Source of the DNA: Botryococcus braunii
Taxonomy: Eukaryota; Chlorophyta; Trebouxiophyceae
DNA: 64,000 nt
Assembly (NCBI GenBank): GCA_002005505.1
Contig: KV908378.1
Coordinates: 523,712 to 587,711 of the forward strand
Direction of reading: 5' to 3'
Both the position numbers and the translations under genes were made by a program. The notes beneath the pieces are model-generated. The model was not told the DNA's origin. It did not search any database and saw only the letters and a program-made list of their open reading frames with translations. This document shows, in pieces, positions 11,316 to 35,660 of the stretch (positions are counted from its first letter, which is position 1; every line of letters begins with the position of its first letter).

Positions 11316-12194
11316 TCAAGCATTTCTGCTTGCGGCGTCACCTGCAGTGATGGCACGACGGCAGCGTCACTTCGTAGCCTGTGGGAAAAACCGTCCACGC
11401 TACAACGTTTCCAGGAACAGCACACAGCACTCTCCAACAGTAGAGGTTGGTCAAGGATACCAACATGCTTCGGACAAGTCTTACAAATGATCTTAACTGC
11501 TCTCACTCTTGCTAAAGACCACGTAACACTACGCCTTGCCTGATAGCAGAGTTCAGCACCAAAGAGGCCTTGCGATGTCTACTTTACGTCACTAGAATAC
11601 AATAATAGTTCATCAGTAACTCAGCAAGGTCTCTTTGTGATGTTTGTACAGTGAAACTATCTTACCGCCACAACGGTGGACGTCAACATAAGTCTCAATG
11701 AGGTCAAACATTCAGTGCGCTCTCGTCATGCACTCTCATCAATGCACACAGCAGTAATATCTAACTGGTCTGAATGTTTGAGCACAATCATATCTGGAAC
11801 GGCTTTGAGAATCCTAAACACACCTGCAGTGATGGCACGACGGCAGCGTCACTTCGTAGCCTGTGGGAAAAACCGTCCACGCTACAACGTTTCCAGGAAC
11901 AGCACACAGCACTCTCCAACAGTAGAGGTTGGTCAAGGATACCAACATGCTTCGGACAAGTACCGAGCCGTTCCTGGGCTGCCCAGGGATGGCTCGGACT
12001 GCAGGGATCCTAAAGTACTACCATACGTAATGTCTATTGAGAACGCATATCGTACAAGTCACGTGTTATGTCATTGAGGTACGAGTATGATCTATACCGT
12101 TCATAAAGGGCTATAACGGCTATAGTTTACACTGCTGTTGATGGCATGTGACAGGGGATGTCACTAAGTACAGTATTGACCAATTCATTCAACA
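11316..12194 (-). repeat. element A 3' LTR
   Basis: On the minus strand it runs from TGTTGAATG at 12194 to GCTTGA at 11316. It contains a 138-bp segment twice with identical sequence. Copy 1 (11961-11824) ends CACTGCAG followed by GTGTGTTTAGG. Copy 2 (11479-11342) ends CACTGCAG followed by GTGACGCCGC and then the 26-bp terminal segment. TGTAAG lies directly before copy 2. The 344-bp spacer begins with GT. Confidence 0.95.
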
Positions 12195-12203
12195 CTTCCC
12201 CTT
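12195..12203 (-). promoter_or_regulatory. element A polypurine tract
   Basis: AAGGGGAAG on the minus strand directly before the 3' LTR. It is the priming site for plus-strand DNA and is shared by all four full-length elements in the window. Confidence 0.9.
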
Positions 12204-12219
12204 GACAGCACCCTGTCAC

Positions 12220-15200
12220 CTATGTCATCTTCACAAGTCCAAACCCTCGCCTGTGCATCTGGAAGGCAGGGCGAGCGAGAGGCTTTGTCAGCATGTCTGC
12301 CTTGTTCCTTGCAGACTCCACATAGCAGAGTGTAACCTGCCCCTTTGCAATAGCTTCACGTGCAAAGTGGAAGCACACTGCAATGTGCTTAGTATACTTG
12401 CTATACAGTGGGTTTTTCAGGTTAGCAATGCACCCCTGATTGTCACAGTATAGCTTCACTGACCAAGGAGGAGTTCCGATTTCCTCCATGAACCCACGCA
12501 GCCAGTTAAGCTCCTTAATAGCCAGACTGGTTGCCATGAATTCTGCCTCCACAGTGGAGGTAGCAACTGAGTGTTGCTTCTTACTACCCCAGACCACAGC
12601 ACTGCCAAACACTGATAGCACATATCCCGAGGTAGAATGCCTGCTGTCAATATCGCCAGCATAATCTGCATCAACATGACCTTCTAACACAGGCCCTTTC
12701 CCTCCCAGCACTAAGACACACTCTCGAGTAGACTGAAGATACCTCAATACCCTCAAGCCCTCATTCATGTGGGCAGTGGTGGGAGCGTTCCGGTAACGGG
12801 ACAGAACACCCACAGCCTGAGCTATATCAGGTCGAGTTGTATTAGCAATATACAACAGAGACCCAACAAGCTCACAATATCTATGCCCGGGAGGCAGTGG
12901 AGTCCCAGACCCAAAGCTGGTCTCACCCACTGTAACCTGCGGCATCCCAGACATCACAAAGTCTTTACTCATGGGAGTATCGACTGTACGTGACTCAGCA
13001 CTCACCCCAAACTTCTCACACAGTGCATCAATCTTAGGCACGCAGCTCAGTGATAAGCACCGATTCTCTCTATCTCTCAGGATCTGGCAGCCCAAGAAGT
13101 CCTTGACTTCACCAAGGTCATGAATCTTGAAGCTTGCCAACAGCTCCTTTTTCACCCATTCTATCTCTTCCGCACCCATTGCCACAATCAAAAGATCATC
13201 AACATACACAAGCATGTATGACAGCTCCCCATCCTCGTGTCTCTTTATGTAAACTCCCGCATCGCTCTTACACACTTCATATCCCATACTCAGCAGCTTC
13301 TCATTCAGGGTCTTGTGCCAAGCCCTGGGAGCCTGCTTCAGGCCATAAAGGGCCTTACGCAGTCTGCACACAATGTTGGGGTTGCCATTATCAAATCCAG
13401 GAGGCTGTGTCACATACACCTCCTCCTCTAATTCACCATTCAAAAAGGCGGTCTTTATATCCACCTGGTGAATTTCCATGTTCTTTGCTGCAGCAGTTGC
13501 TAGCAAAGTCCTCCTGGACCCATAGCTACTGGTAGGTGCAAAGACCTCATCTACATCAACTCCAGGAATCTGTCTACAGCCCTGGGCTACAAGCCGAGCC
13601 TTAAATCTCAACACGTTCCCATGTGCATCAGTCTTCACAGAGAAGATCCAATGCACAGGGATCACCTTGTGTCCCCTGGGTCTCTCAACGTACTCCATCA
13701 CCTCGTGCGCATCAAGAGAATCTTGCTCCTCTTGCATTGCCTGGCGCCAGAATTCCCACTGAGGGGATCTTTGCGCCTCCCTGAGGTTTCCAGGGATTGG
13801 CACCTTGGACCACCTCACCCCAGGTATCTTACCCTTTACAGGATTCAGATTGTGATCATGCACAACATGGCTATCCTCTCTAGGCTCACACGCACGTGCT
13901 TCCACTACTCTTTCGCTCGAGGTTACTGCGTTACACACCTCTCTGACTCTCTCCCACTCTGGAGGTGTCTGCAGCTTTCTCTCCTTGGAGGATTCACATG
14001 CTGCTCCACTCAATCTGGGTCTTACATCACTCGTCATGTCCCAAACGCACTCATCACTCAAAGGCGCAGCATAATCTGGCACTGTGCGACACCCTGCAGT
14101 GGTGTCTCTCTCATCCACGCTTGTACTCTCACAACACACCTGTGACTCCCCAGTGTGTCCCTCACAAGCACGCAGAGCCTGGCCATCTGAAGACTCCCTT
14201 TGTCCATCAAGTGTCTGATTGGAAATCTCCAAACTGACCTCTCTTGCCTCACTCTCAGCGCTTACATGATCAGACATGCCCTCCAGCCTGGCCAAGTCCT
14301 GTCCATTAGGCTGAGCTTCCGTTGCTTCCCCTGGGCAAATGGCCTCTGACATTCTCCTATTCTCTCCATCACTCACATCTCCATCATGTTCCACAGTGAC
14401 CTCAGCTGCAGTCTCACGTGCTGCTACTCTCTGATCATACCGTTGCTGCCGGGTCAGCCCGTCTTGCCCTCGGACACCCATGGCCCCAACTTCCATTCGA
14501 ACACATTCTTGCACATTATTCAAACGTTGTATGTGTGACTTGGTCTCCTCGCCTCCTCGCGCCAGGTTCTCCATGTGTCCGAGTACGGACCAGCTGTGGC
14601 CGGACTGCGTATGGCTCAGCTCCGAGGAAGTGGGCTCCCCGTCCACGTTGACACTTGTAGTCTCAGAATTCTCACAGGGGTTGATTGCACATGGGGTAGT
14701 TGCACAGGGGGTGGTTGCACAGGGGGAGTCAGGTCCGGACTGCTGCACGTTGACCTCTCGGTTGCAGAGAGGCTCAGGATCATCTGAGTCCCAAAAAGAC
14801 AACTGACCCAAGGACTGCTGGCCCTCCTGTTGTACAAAAGGCAAGGCAAAGGGCTGCTGGACTGCATTTGGACTCACAGGAGACATGGTGCTAAGCCCCA
14901 CTCTGTCTGCGCCCCTTAAGTGCTCCAGAAAGGTAACATCTCTGCTTTCTTTCCAAATCCCGTTTCCCATATAAATTCTATATGCCTTTGACACACTGGA
15001 ATACCCTGTGAAGAGACCAGGGGAGGTCTTAGACTCAAACACTCCCCTTTGGTGATCAGGTATGTGCACATGTGCTAGACAGCCAAAAGTCCTGAGCAGG
15101 GATACATCGGGCTTTACCCCATGGAAGGCTTCATAAGGCGTCTTGTCACGTCCAGTCACAGGTCCCATATTGTACAGGATGCAGGCTGTCTCCACTGCTT

Positions 15201-17370
15201 CCTTCCAGAGTGACTGTTTGGCAGCTGCATGCAACATGAGTGTTCTGGCCTTCTCCTTGATTGTTCGGTTCATCCGTTCAGCAACGCCATTTTGCTGAGG
15301 CGTGTATGCTGCAGAGGTCTCAAATTTAATTCCCTCCTGCGTACAGAAACCCTTCAATGTACTGTTGAGGAATTCTGTCCCCCTGTCAGTACGAATGCAC
15401 TTAACAGAGCGGTTCAACTGCCTCTGCCAAAAAATCAGGAGGTCTCTGACTGCACTGCTGATTGCATCCTTGGTTTTTACTGCCAGGGCTATGACGTAGT
15501 GCGTAGCCTCATCCACAATCGTGACAAAGAAGCGCTCCCCAGTAATAGCTGTAGGGGAGATGGGGCCAACTGTGTCCAAATGAATTCTCTCAAGGGGCTC
15601 AGTGGCTGCTCTGGAACTGGTTCCAAAAGGGGGACGACTGTGCTTTCCTTGAATGCACGCTTCACACGAAGAGTGACAGTTTGCGCAAGGGGAGAGAGAT
15701 ACAGGGATGCCCAGGACCAAATCTTCAGACTGCAGTCGCCTCATATTAACCTCCCCTGGGTGCCCCAGTCTACTGTGCCACAGTGCTCTCAATCTGCAAT
15801 CATGAGCGACTGGTGCTCTGGCTGTGTTAACAAACACAGAGACAGGGTTTCTGACTGGACTGACCTTCTGCAAGAAATACAGGCCATTTCTCTGTGCAAC
15901 TGAACAAGACCAGTTTTGAGCGCCACGCATACCAGTGTAACTTCCCACACTGTCTGTCACAAAACTAGCCCCATCACGTATAGCAGCTGTCACTGAAATC
16001 AGATTAGCTGTAGCTGAAGGAACACAATGCACATTGTGAAGCCACAGGGGTTGCTGTTCTGCACTGCTCAAGCACAGGGAACCAGTTGCAATTATCTGTC
16101 CCGTGGCATCTGACGTAGCCATATGCAAAGGAATGGGATTTCTGTGCAGGGTGGGGGAATGTAGCAGGGACAGATCATTGACTAGGTGGATGGTGGCTCC
16201 ACTGTCCACCAGAAAACTTCTCGCTTCTGGCATGACGCGTGTTGGTGTTAAGACATTCAGAGAAATCATGGCAGACATACCAGAGGGTGGTGGATATCCC
16301 CCGGGGAAAAAGTTGTTGCCGTTCCCGCTGCCCTCCGGAGGTCGAGCCACTGCAGCCGACGCTTGATTTTGGAATTGCGGAAGCAGATTGGCCATTGCAG
16401 CCATGACTTGCTGCAGGTTCTGTTGCATCTTCTCGTCCGCCTCCTTCTTGAGGCAGTTCCTCTCAAAATGGCCTAGCTTGTTGCAGTAGCGGCAGCGCCT
16501 GTTGTCACGCCGGTCCCGTCCCTCCACCTTGGTCGATGAAGCTTGGCCCCCCTGGCCTCCAGCTTGGGTCTCCTGTGGGCTTGCAGTCCCTGGTGTGGTG
16601 GAGTAGGCTGGTGTGATGGCTGCCCTGGCCACAGGGGTGACTCTGGGGACCTGGTCGTTGAAGCCCAGTCCCTTGGCTGTGGTGGAGATGATCTCCCACA
16701 GTCCCTCCAGATCCTTCCCAGCAGATGAGGAGAACATCCCAGTCTCCTTCGCTTCCTCTGGCAGGCCCTTGATGATTGCCAGCTTGGCTTCTCTCTCCAT
16801 GATGGAGTGCCCATTTCGCTTGAGTGCATGGAAGAGTGCCACCTTCCTGTTGTAGTAGTCCTCCAACGTTTCTGTCTCTCCCATGCTGGTGTGTAGGAGC
16901 TCCAGCCAGCGTGCTGTTACCTCCTGGTCTGCCCCTCCAGTAAAACGCTCTCGAACCCACTGGTAGGCATTGGCTGCCACTTGCATTGCAGCCAGCTTGG
17001 CACCCCACGCCTTGGGGACGCTCTCAATCAGCATTAGGAGCGCTGCTGCATTCTCCTCTGTGTCTGGCATTGGAGCTTCAATGGCTGCCTTGCACCTTTT
17101 GAGGCCACAGGCTGCCACATATGCCAGATCCCAGAGTGGAAATTCCACTCCCTCTCTGTCCAGAGTCACTGGACATTTGACATTCGTGGTGACGACGCCA
17201 CCGGTTTTCGTCATTGCGATGCACATCTCTCCACTCTGCGCAGTGGAGTTTGCTGGCTGGCTGGGTGATGCACTGATGGAGGAGCCAGACCCAGCTGATC
17301 CAGACTCCGTTGCAGTGCGCTTACTTCTCGTTTTCATGATCACTTGTCTGCTTCTAGTTTTCATGATCAA
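12220..17370 (-). CDS. copia Gag-Pol polyprotein (element A), intact
   Basis: A single 1716-residue open frame with all Ty1/copia domains in the copia order. The Gag region carries a CCHC zinc knuckle CRYCNKLGHFERNC (about 293-306). Aspartic protease has LVDSGATIHLV (about 388). Integrase has the WHSRLGHPG / CxxC-type zinc-binding region (about 530-580) and a DDE core with HLDTVGPIS, RTDRGTEFLN and QNGVAERMNRT. An acidic, low-complexity linker follows. Reverse transcriptase has EVFAPTSSYGS, VDIKTAFLNGELEEEVYV, YGLKQAPRAWH and the catalytic YVDDLL (about 1387). RNase H has VDADYAGDID, ATSTVEAEF, YCDNQGCI and KHIAV. The first residues contain a short repeated unit (IMKTRS), so initiation may be at the first or second ATG. 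No frameshift or stop separates gag from pol. Confidence 0.97.
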   Translation of the reverse strand: MIMKTRSRQVIMKTRSKRTATESGSAGSGSSISASPSQPANSTAQSGEMCIAMTKTGGVVTTNVKCPVTLDREGVEFPLWDLAYVAACGLKRCKAAIEAPMPDTEENAAALLMLIESVPKAWGAKLAAMQVAANAYQWVRERFTGGADQEVTARWLELLHTSMGETETLEDYYNRKVALFHALKRNGHSIMEREAKLAIIKGLPEEAKETGMFSSSAGKDLEGLWEIISTTAKGLGFNDQVPRVTPVARAAITPAYSTTPGTASPQETQAGGQGGQASSTKVEGRDRRDNRRCRYCNKLGHFERNCLKKEADEKMQQNLQQVMAAMANLLPQFQNQASAAVARPPEGSGNGNNFFPGGYPPPSGMSAMISLNVLTPTRVMPEARSFLVDSGATIHLVNDLSLLHSPTLHRNPIPLHMATSDATGQIIATGSLCLSSAEQQPLWLHNVHCVPSATANLISVTAAIRDGASFVTDSVGSYTGMRGAQNWSCSVAQRNGLYFLQKVSPVRNPVSVFVNTARAPVAHDCRLRALWHSRLGHPGEVNMRRLQSEDLVLGIPVSLSPCANCHSSCEACIQGKHSRPPFGTSSRAATEPLERIHLDTVGPISPTAITGERFFVTIVDEATHYVIALAVKTKDAISSAVRDLLIFWQRQLNRSVKCIRTDRGTEFLNSTLKGFCTQEGIKFETSAAYTPQQNGVAERMNRTIKEKARTLMLHAAAKQSLWKEAVETACILYNMGPVTGRDKTPYEAFHGVKPDVSLLRTFGCLAHVHIPDHQRGVFESKTSPGLFTGYSSVSKAYRIYMGNGIWKESRDVTFLEHLRGADRVGLSTMSPVSPNAVQQPFALPFVQQEGQQSLGQLSFWDSDDPEPLCNREVNVQQSGPDSPCATTPCATTPCAINPCENSETTSVNVDGEPTSSELSHTQSGHSWSVLGHMENLARGGEETKSHIQRLNNVQECVRMEVGAMGVRGQDGLTRQQRYDQRVAARETAAEVTVEHDGDVSDGENRRMSEAICPGEATEAQPNGQDLARLEGMSDHVSAESEAREVSLEISNQTLDGQRESSDGQALRACEGHTGESQVCCESTSVDERDTTAGCRTVPDYAAPLSDECVWDMTSDVRPRLSGAACESSKERKLQTPPEWERVREVCNAVTSSERVVEARACEPREDSHVVHDHNLNPVKGKIPGVRWSKVPIPGNLREAQRSPQWEFWRQAMQEEQDSLDAHEVMEYVERPRGHKVIPVHWIFSVKTDAHGNVLRFKARLVAQGCRQIPGVDVDEVFAPTSSYGSRRTLLATAAAKNMEIHQVDIKTAFLNGELEEEVYVTQPPGFDNGNPNIVCRLRKALYGLKQAPRAWHKTLNEKLLSMGYEVCKSDAGVYIKRHEDGELSYMLVYVDDLLIVAMGAEEIEWVKKELLASFKIHDLGEVKDFLGCQILRDRENRCLSLSCVPKIDALCEKFGVSAESRTVDTPMSKDFVMSGMPQVTVGETSFGSGTPLPPGHRYCELVGSLLYIANTTRPDIAQAVGVLSRYRNAPTTAHMNEGLRVLRYLQSTRECVLVLGGKGPVLEGHVDADYAGDIDSRHSTSGYVLSVFGSAVVWGSKKQHSVATSTVEAEFMATSLAIKELNWLRGFMEEIGTPPWSVKLYCDNQGCIANLKNPLYSKYTKHIAVCFHFAREAIAKGQVTLCYVESARNKADMLTKPLARPAFQMHRRGFGLVKMT

Positions 17371-17656
17371 GCCAGTTCTTCACTCTTAGCCTTAAATGAC
17401 TTCCCCTGGAAGCACTTCTTCCTAGCTCTGACACTGAGTTGATCAGTCCCAGAAGTACTTCTGCTTTCCCAGCCCAGTTGCTACTGTACAACAATTCCTT
17501 CCAGCACTACAGAAGGAATAATTTTACGTGACTAGCTCGATATGTTTGAACGGCCAGACCTCACTCGTCAGTGAAGCTCGCAGTCTCGAAGCGGGGTCCG
17601 AAACCCCTTTTCTCCCTGGAAATCTGTCGTGCGTCACTGCAAGCTCAGCTTGGAAA

Positions 17657-17672
17657 GCGTGGGCCCATAACC
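17657..17672 (-). promoter_or_regulatory. element A primer-binding site (half tRNA-iMet type)
   Basis: GGTTATGGGCCCACGC on the minus strand, directly after the 5' LTR. It matches the complement of the anticodon stem-loop of initiator tRNA-Met (which contains GGGCCCAUAACC) rather than the tRNA 3' end. This is the priming mode known for Drosophila copia and yeast Ty5. Confidence 0.85.
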
Positions 17673-18551
17673 TCAAGCATTTCTGCTTGCGGCGTCACCT
17701 GCAGTGATGGCACGACGGCAGCGTCACTTCGTAGCCTGTGGGAAAAACCGTCCACGCTACAACGTTTCCAGGAACAGCACACAGCACTCTCCAACAGTAG
17801 AGGTTGGTCAAGGATACCAACATGCTTCGGACAAGTCTTACAAATGATCTTAACTGCTCTCACTCTTGCTAAAGACCACGTAACACTACGCCTTGCCTGA
17901 TAGCAGAGTTCAGCACCAAAGAGGCCTTGCGATGTCTACTTTACGTCACTAGAATACAATAATAGTTCATCAGTAACTCAGCAAGGTCTCTTTGTGATGT
18001 TTGTACAGTGAAACTATCTTACCGCCACAACGGTGGACGTCAACATAAGTCTCAATGAGGTCAAACATTCAGTGCGCTCTCGTCATGCACTCTCATCAAT
18101 GCACACAGCAGTAATATCTAACTGGTCTGAATGTTTGAGCACAATCATATCTGGAACGGCTTTGAGAATCCTAAACACACCTGCAGTGATGGCACGACGG
18201 CAGCGTCACTTCGTAGCCTGTGGGAAAAACCGTCCACGCTACAACGTTTCCAGGAACAGCACACAGCACTCTCCAACAGTAGAGGTTGGTCAAGGATACC
18301 AACATGCTTCGGACAAGTACCGAGCCGTTCCTGGGCTGCCCAGGGATGGCTCGGACTGCAGGGATCCTAAAGTACTACCATACGTAATGTCTATTGAGAA
18401 CGCATATCGTACAAGTCACGTGTTATGTCATTGAGGTACGAGTATGATCTATACCGTTCATAAAGGGCTATAACGGCTATAGTTTACACTGCTGTTGATG
18501 GCATGTGACAGGGGATGTCACTAAGTACAGTATTGACCAATTCATTCAACA
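17673..18551 (-). repeat. element A 5' LTR
   Basis: Same 879 bp as the 3' LTR. Internal copy 1 is at 18318-18181 and copy 2 at 17836-17699. Transcription of the element is inferred to start near 18318, at the 5' end of copy 1. Confidence 0.95.
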
Positions 18552-18556
18552 AAACC

Positions 18557-20710
18557 CTTTGCGCAAAAGTGGTTGGTTGGAAATTGTAACAGGTCAAATT
18601 CCACTGACCTTGAAGCCACATATTAAAGGTTCTGCTGGCCACAGTATTACTATGACAATTACTCCCTAGGGTTTTGTACAGGGCCTTCCATTGGCTTGAA
18701 CATGCTTTCAGCCAGATTTTGTGACTCTCCTTACTCGCTGGATCCCATAAGCTGATCAGAGTACCATGGTGGTCTGTCCATCCCAACGGTCATATATTGC
18801 CTTGATAAGAACGGCTTCCAGGTAATTGTCATGTCTTCCCATAGGATCAGGACTAACTGCCCTCGTTTCACTACATAGGGTAGCCGGGAGACCGACAGCC
18901 ACCCCACACACCGAGCATCAAGAGAACCTACCGATGCGTAGAGAACCAGAAGAGCTGCTTACAAACGCACGACTCGCTCGTAACTTTATGCCACTTTTTA
19001 AGAAATCCCAGAAATGTCTCTCAATTTCAAAGAGTTTCGCATCCCTTGAGTGACACGTTCGCAGAGCAAGGGGTACCCATCCATGCCGGAAATATTTTTA
19101 TTAGATTAATCTAAACAGTGCCATAAGGGTCACAGCAGAAAACACGAGAGTTTAACACGTGCAACACGAAAAGGACATCAGCGAGGGTATTGCATCGATG
19201 CACAAGGCATGGAAGAACTACGGAGGGGAAGGGGACGGAATGGAAAGAGGACGCAAGGAAGAGGAAGAGGAGACACGCAAGAACTTTGTGACAGAGTATA
19301 TGGCTCTGCCATTGCAGACATTCCAACGACTCATCAGAATGACACTCTTCCGCAAGAAAATGAAGACAGTTACATATGAAAAAACGCGTCTAAATAGAGA
19401 AGCCATCCACATCCACATCAAATCAATCACAGGGGACCTGCAAATCAGGCCGACCAATTTGTCCTGTGGTGGACTGAAGAGATCTTTCTTGCTCAACTAG
19501 GAAACTTCAACAAAAAATTGCGAGTTGACCTGCGAAAAATTGCGAACATCACTCCATACGCCTACCACGTCCATCAACAAATAATTCGAGTTATTCCACA
19601 TGCTGGATTCGCATGGCTTACATTGCCAGCTGCACTCGTCCATCTTGGAAGTGAGAAGAAGAGGGCGAACCTTTGCCGGCTCAAAGCAGTAACCAGCAAC
19701 ATCCACCGGGTCTGGCCCACAACTCAACAGGTTGCAACTTCAATTGATTCTTCTCTTGAGGACCATTGCAATCGTACAATGCGTCGAAAATTGTCAGAAC
19801 CTCAGTGAAAATTGCCACCAACCCCCAAGAACACAGAGGATGACATTTCCACCCAACCGAGTCCCGCAGAAGAGAAAACTTATGCGCTTGGTAACTTTGC
19901 TAACTGTACTCGGACAGACATACAAGCATCCCTTGCAACAACAACCATGAGCCCCATGTCAGAAGCCCCCCCGGTTTATTGACTTCCACGACTGGTTTGA
20001 TTATCCTTGAAAGCCCATATGCCAACTTATGATACTAAAGGCTTGCAGCACTATGCCAGCGCTAGCATACCTTCCAAGACAACTAATCAATCAGTACCGG
20101 TACTGAGTGATTGGTACCACTCATGGTACTGATCAGACCACACACATACCTCTGGGATAGGCACCCGCACTTTCTTTCCACACACATGACCATAAATATT
20201 GTACATAAAGACTCCTGCACGCTTTCCCCAGCCACAGCCATCACCACTACTATCAGTCTCTCTTGTCGAGACAACATGAATTCTGAAATTCGCTAACAGA
20301 AAAACAGGGACCACTTAAACCTAAGACCTGGATTTACAATCTTCGCCCTCGTCAGGAAGGTCTGGGAGCGTCGTTGAATGCCAACTCAATTAGAGTGCAG
20401 TTTCTGCATTCAATAAATGTACTTCATCCTCTGCATCCATCAGACGAGGGCGATGCTTGTGGCACCCAAAAGGTTCATAGACGAAGATGAAGGACTTTTC
20501 CGCCCGGCTTTTTGCACCATGCCATAGAAGGCGCTCCGCGGATCCTGTCAGGACACACGGGCTCAACCTCCCCACTCATAGACAGAAATAGACAGGAGAA
20601 GCAGAGATTGAAAATCTCAAATCAGCAGCATGGATTGGCATTCAAAGTTAAAGTATATGATAGCACAGACAGTATTGTAACAAAGACGAACAAAACACGG
20701 CAGGGATGAT
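18557..20710. other. intergenic DNA between element A and the ABCC gene
   Basis: No recognisable gene. The minus-strand frame 18786-18552 is open up to the target-site duplication. With element A and one duplication removed it continues without a frame break to a stop at 11120, about 141 residues in all; the product is not recognised. A plus-strand frame at 19159-19500 is basic and Glu-rich without a known domain. A small palindrome (CAGTACCGGTACTG) lies near 20094. Confidence 0.35.
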
Positions 20711-34108
<13,398 letters not shown>

Positions 34109-34806
34109 GTTGCAGCCCCTAACTCAGTGAGAGATCACCAAAACCGACAACAAGGACGAAAATACCAACGAGGCCGGCATCTTAGGCGCAGCAAAAGCTT
34201 ATTTTCCCCCACAGAAATTGCTTGAAAAGGTCTACCCTGACTAATCACCGCAGGCGTCATGCCAGTGGCAACGAAAGGCAACGGTTTCGGTGGTATGTGA
34301 GATTGACTCACCACGAACAAGCTAAAACTCCAGCAAACAACAGCCCTAGGGGCCACATACGAATCGGTTCTGCTTAACAGATTACGGGTCCCACTAGGTG
34401 GAGCAGGGCTAATCCCTTTTCCTCACGTAAGAGATCAGCCGTACCGACTTGAACCAAATTTTTCTGCCGCAGCATGATGCAGCACGGACGCAGCACGTTG
34501 CCACCGTGTACGGTACGACTCCACCGCACCATGGCATGCTCTAGAGGTATTGCAATTAAAGGCATGTTTTTCCAAAATAAGCTTCTAGATGAAGTGTGAG
34601 TTTCGTCTCTAACCGTTATAGCTTCCCCCTATCGTTCTTGGGGGGGACGGAAGATTTTTCTGAGTCATTAGGGGGCTCTTCTTCGAAGAACAAAGGGGAA
34701 CGTATTAAACCTTGTGCAGTGTATGTCATGCGTGCGTTGCGCAATCAGCATGACCGTGGGGCAAGGGCTGAAAATATAACAAGGCATAGTATTTATAAGG
34801 GACGCG
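34109..34806. other. 5' flank of the ABCC gene
   Basis: Expected promoter and 5' leader of the ABCC gene, reading leftwards. No TATA-like or other defined element stands out, and no other gene is recognised. Confidence 0.4.
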
Positions 34807-35073
34807 CGCGGGGGGGGGTGGGGAGAGCGCACGAGAGAGAGGGGGGGGTGGGGAGAGGGGGGAGAGAGGGAGAGGGAGAGAGGGGGAAGGGAGGGGGCAG
34901 AGACGGAGAGAGGTCATACGTGAGACGGAGAGGTAGAGAGAAGGGGGAGAGGGAGCGAGGAGGGAGGAACAGAGAAGGGGGGAAGAGAGTGAGAGAGGGG
35001 GGGAGAGAGGACGGGGAGAGAGAGGGGGGGGAGAGAGGGGGGTAGGGAGGGAAGGAGGGAGAGGGAGAGGGGT

Positions 35074-35133
<60 letters not shown>

Positions 35134-35167
35134 AGAGAAGGAGGAGGAGAGGGAGGAGGGAGGGAGG

Positions 35168-35236
<69 letters not shown>

Positions 35237-35238
35237 AG

Positions 35239-35325
<87 letters not shown>

Positions 35326-35404
35326 GAGGGAGCGGGAGAGGGAGAGAGAGAGAGAGAGAAGAGAGAGAGAGAAGGGGGAGGGAGCGGGAGAGGAGAGAGA
35401 GAGA

Positions 35405-35498
<94 letters not shown>

Positions 35499-35535
35499 AG
35501 GAGGGGGAGAGAGAGAGAGAGATCTACTTGGGGGG
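34807..35535. repeat. (GA)n / G-rich microsatellite cluster
   Basis: About 730 bp of GA dinucleotides with GGGG, GGA and GAAG interruptions, ending in a G-run at 35530-35546. The Arg-Glu-Gly reading frames across it are artefacts. Confidence 0.97.
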
Positions 35536-35660
35536 GGGGGGGGGGGTCGGGAGGTTTCTTGTGGGGAGTGACTAAGGATTTGAAAAATTTATCTTCGTCA
35601 TCCTACAGCCATTTTAAACTTAACGAAGAGTTATTTTGCATACCCCTGCCTCTTTGTCTC

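Larger units (their letters stand above)
11316..18551 (-). mobile_element. copia retrotransposon A, full length and apparently intact
   Basis: A 7236-bp Ty1/copia element on the minus strand. It has 879-bp LTRs (11316-12194 and 17673-18551) in which I found no difference by eye. The 5-bp target-site duplication AAACC (11311-11315, 18552-18556) is perfect. Between the LTRs lie a primer-binding site, one open polyprotein and a polypurine tract. Intact coding sequence and matching LTRs suggest a very recent insertion, and the element looks capable of autonomous activity. The outer LTR end reads TGTTGA as usual, but the inner end reads TTGA instead of CA. Confidence 0.97.

Noticed and set aside
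11316..12194. Internal LTR repeats as enhancer-like tandem repeats or CRISPR-like arrays
   Set aside because: Only two copies per LTR, the spacer starts with a splice donor, and in C one copy lacks introns. A regulatory tandem repeat does not explain this.
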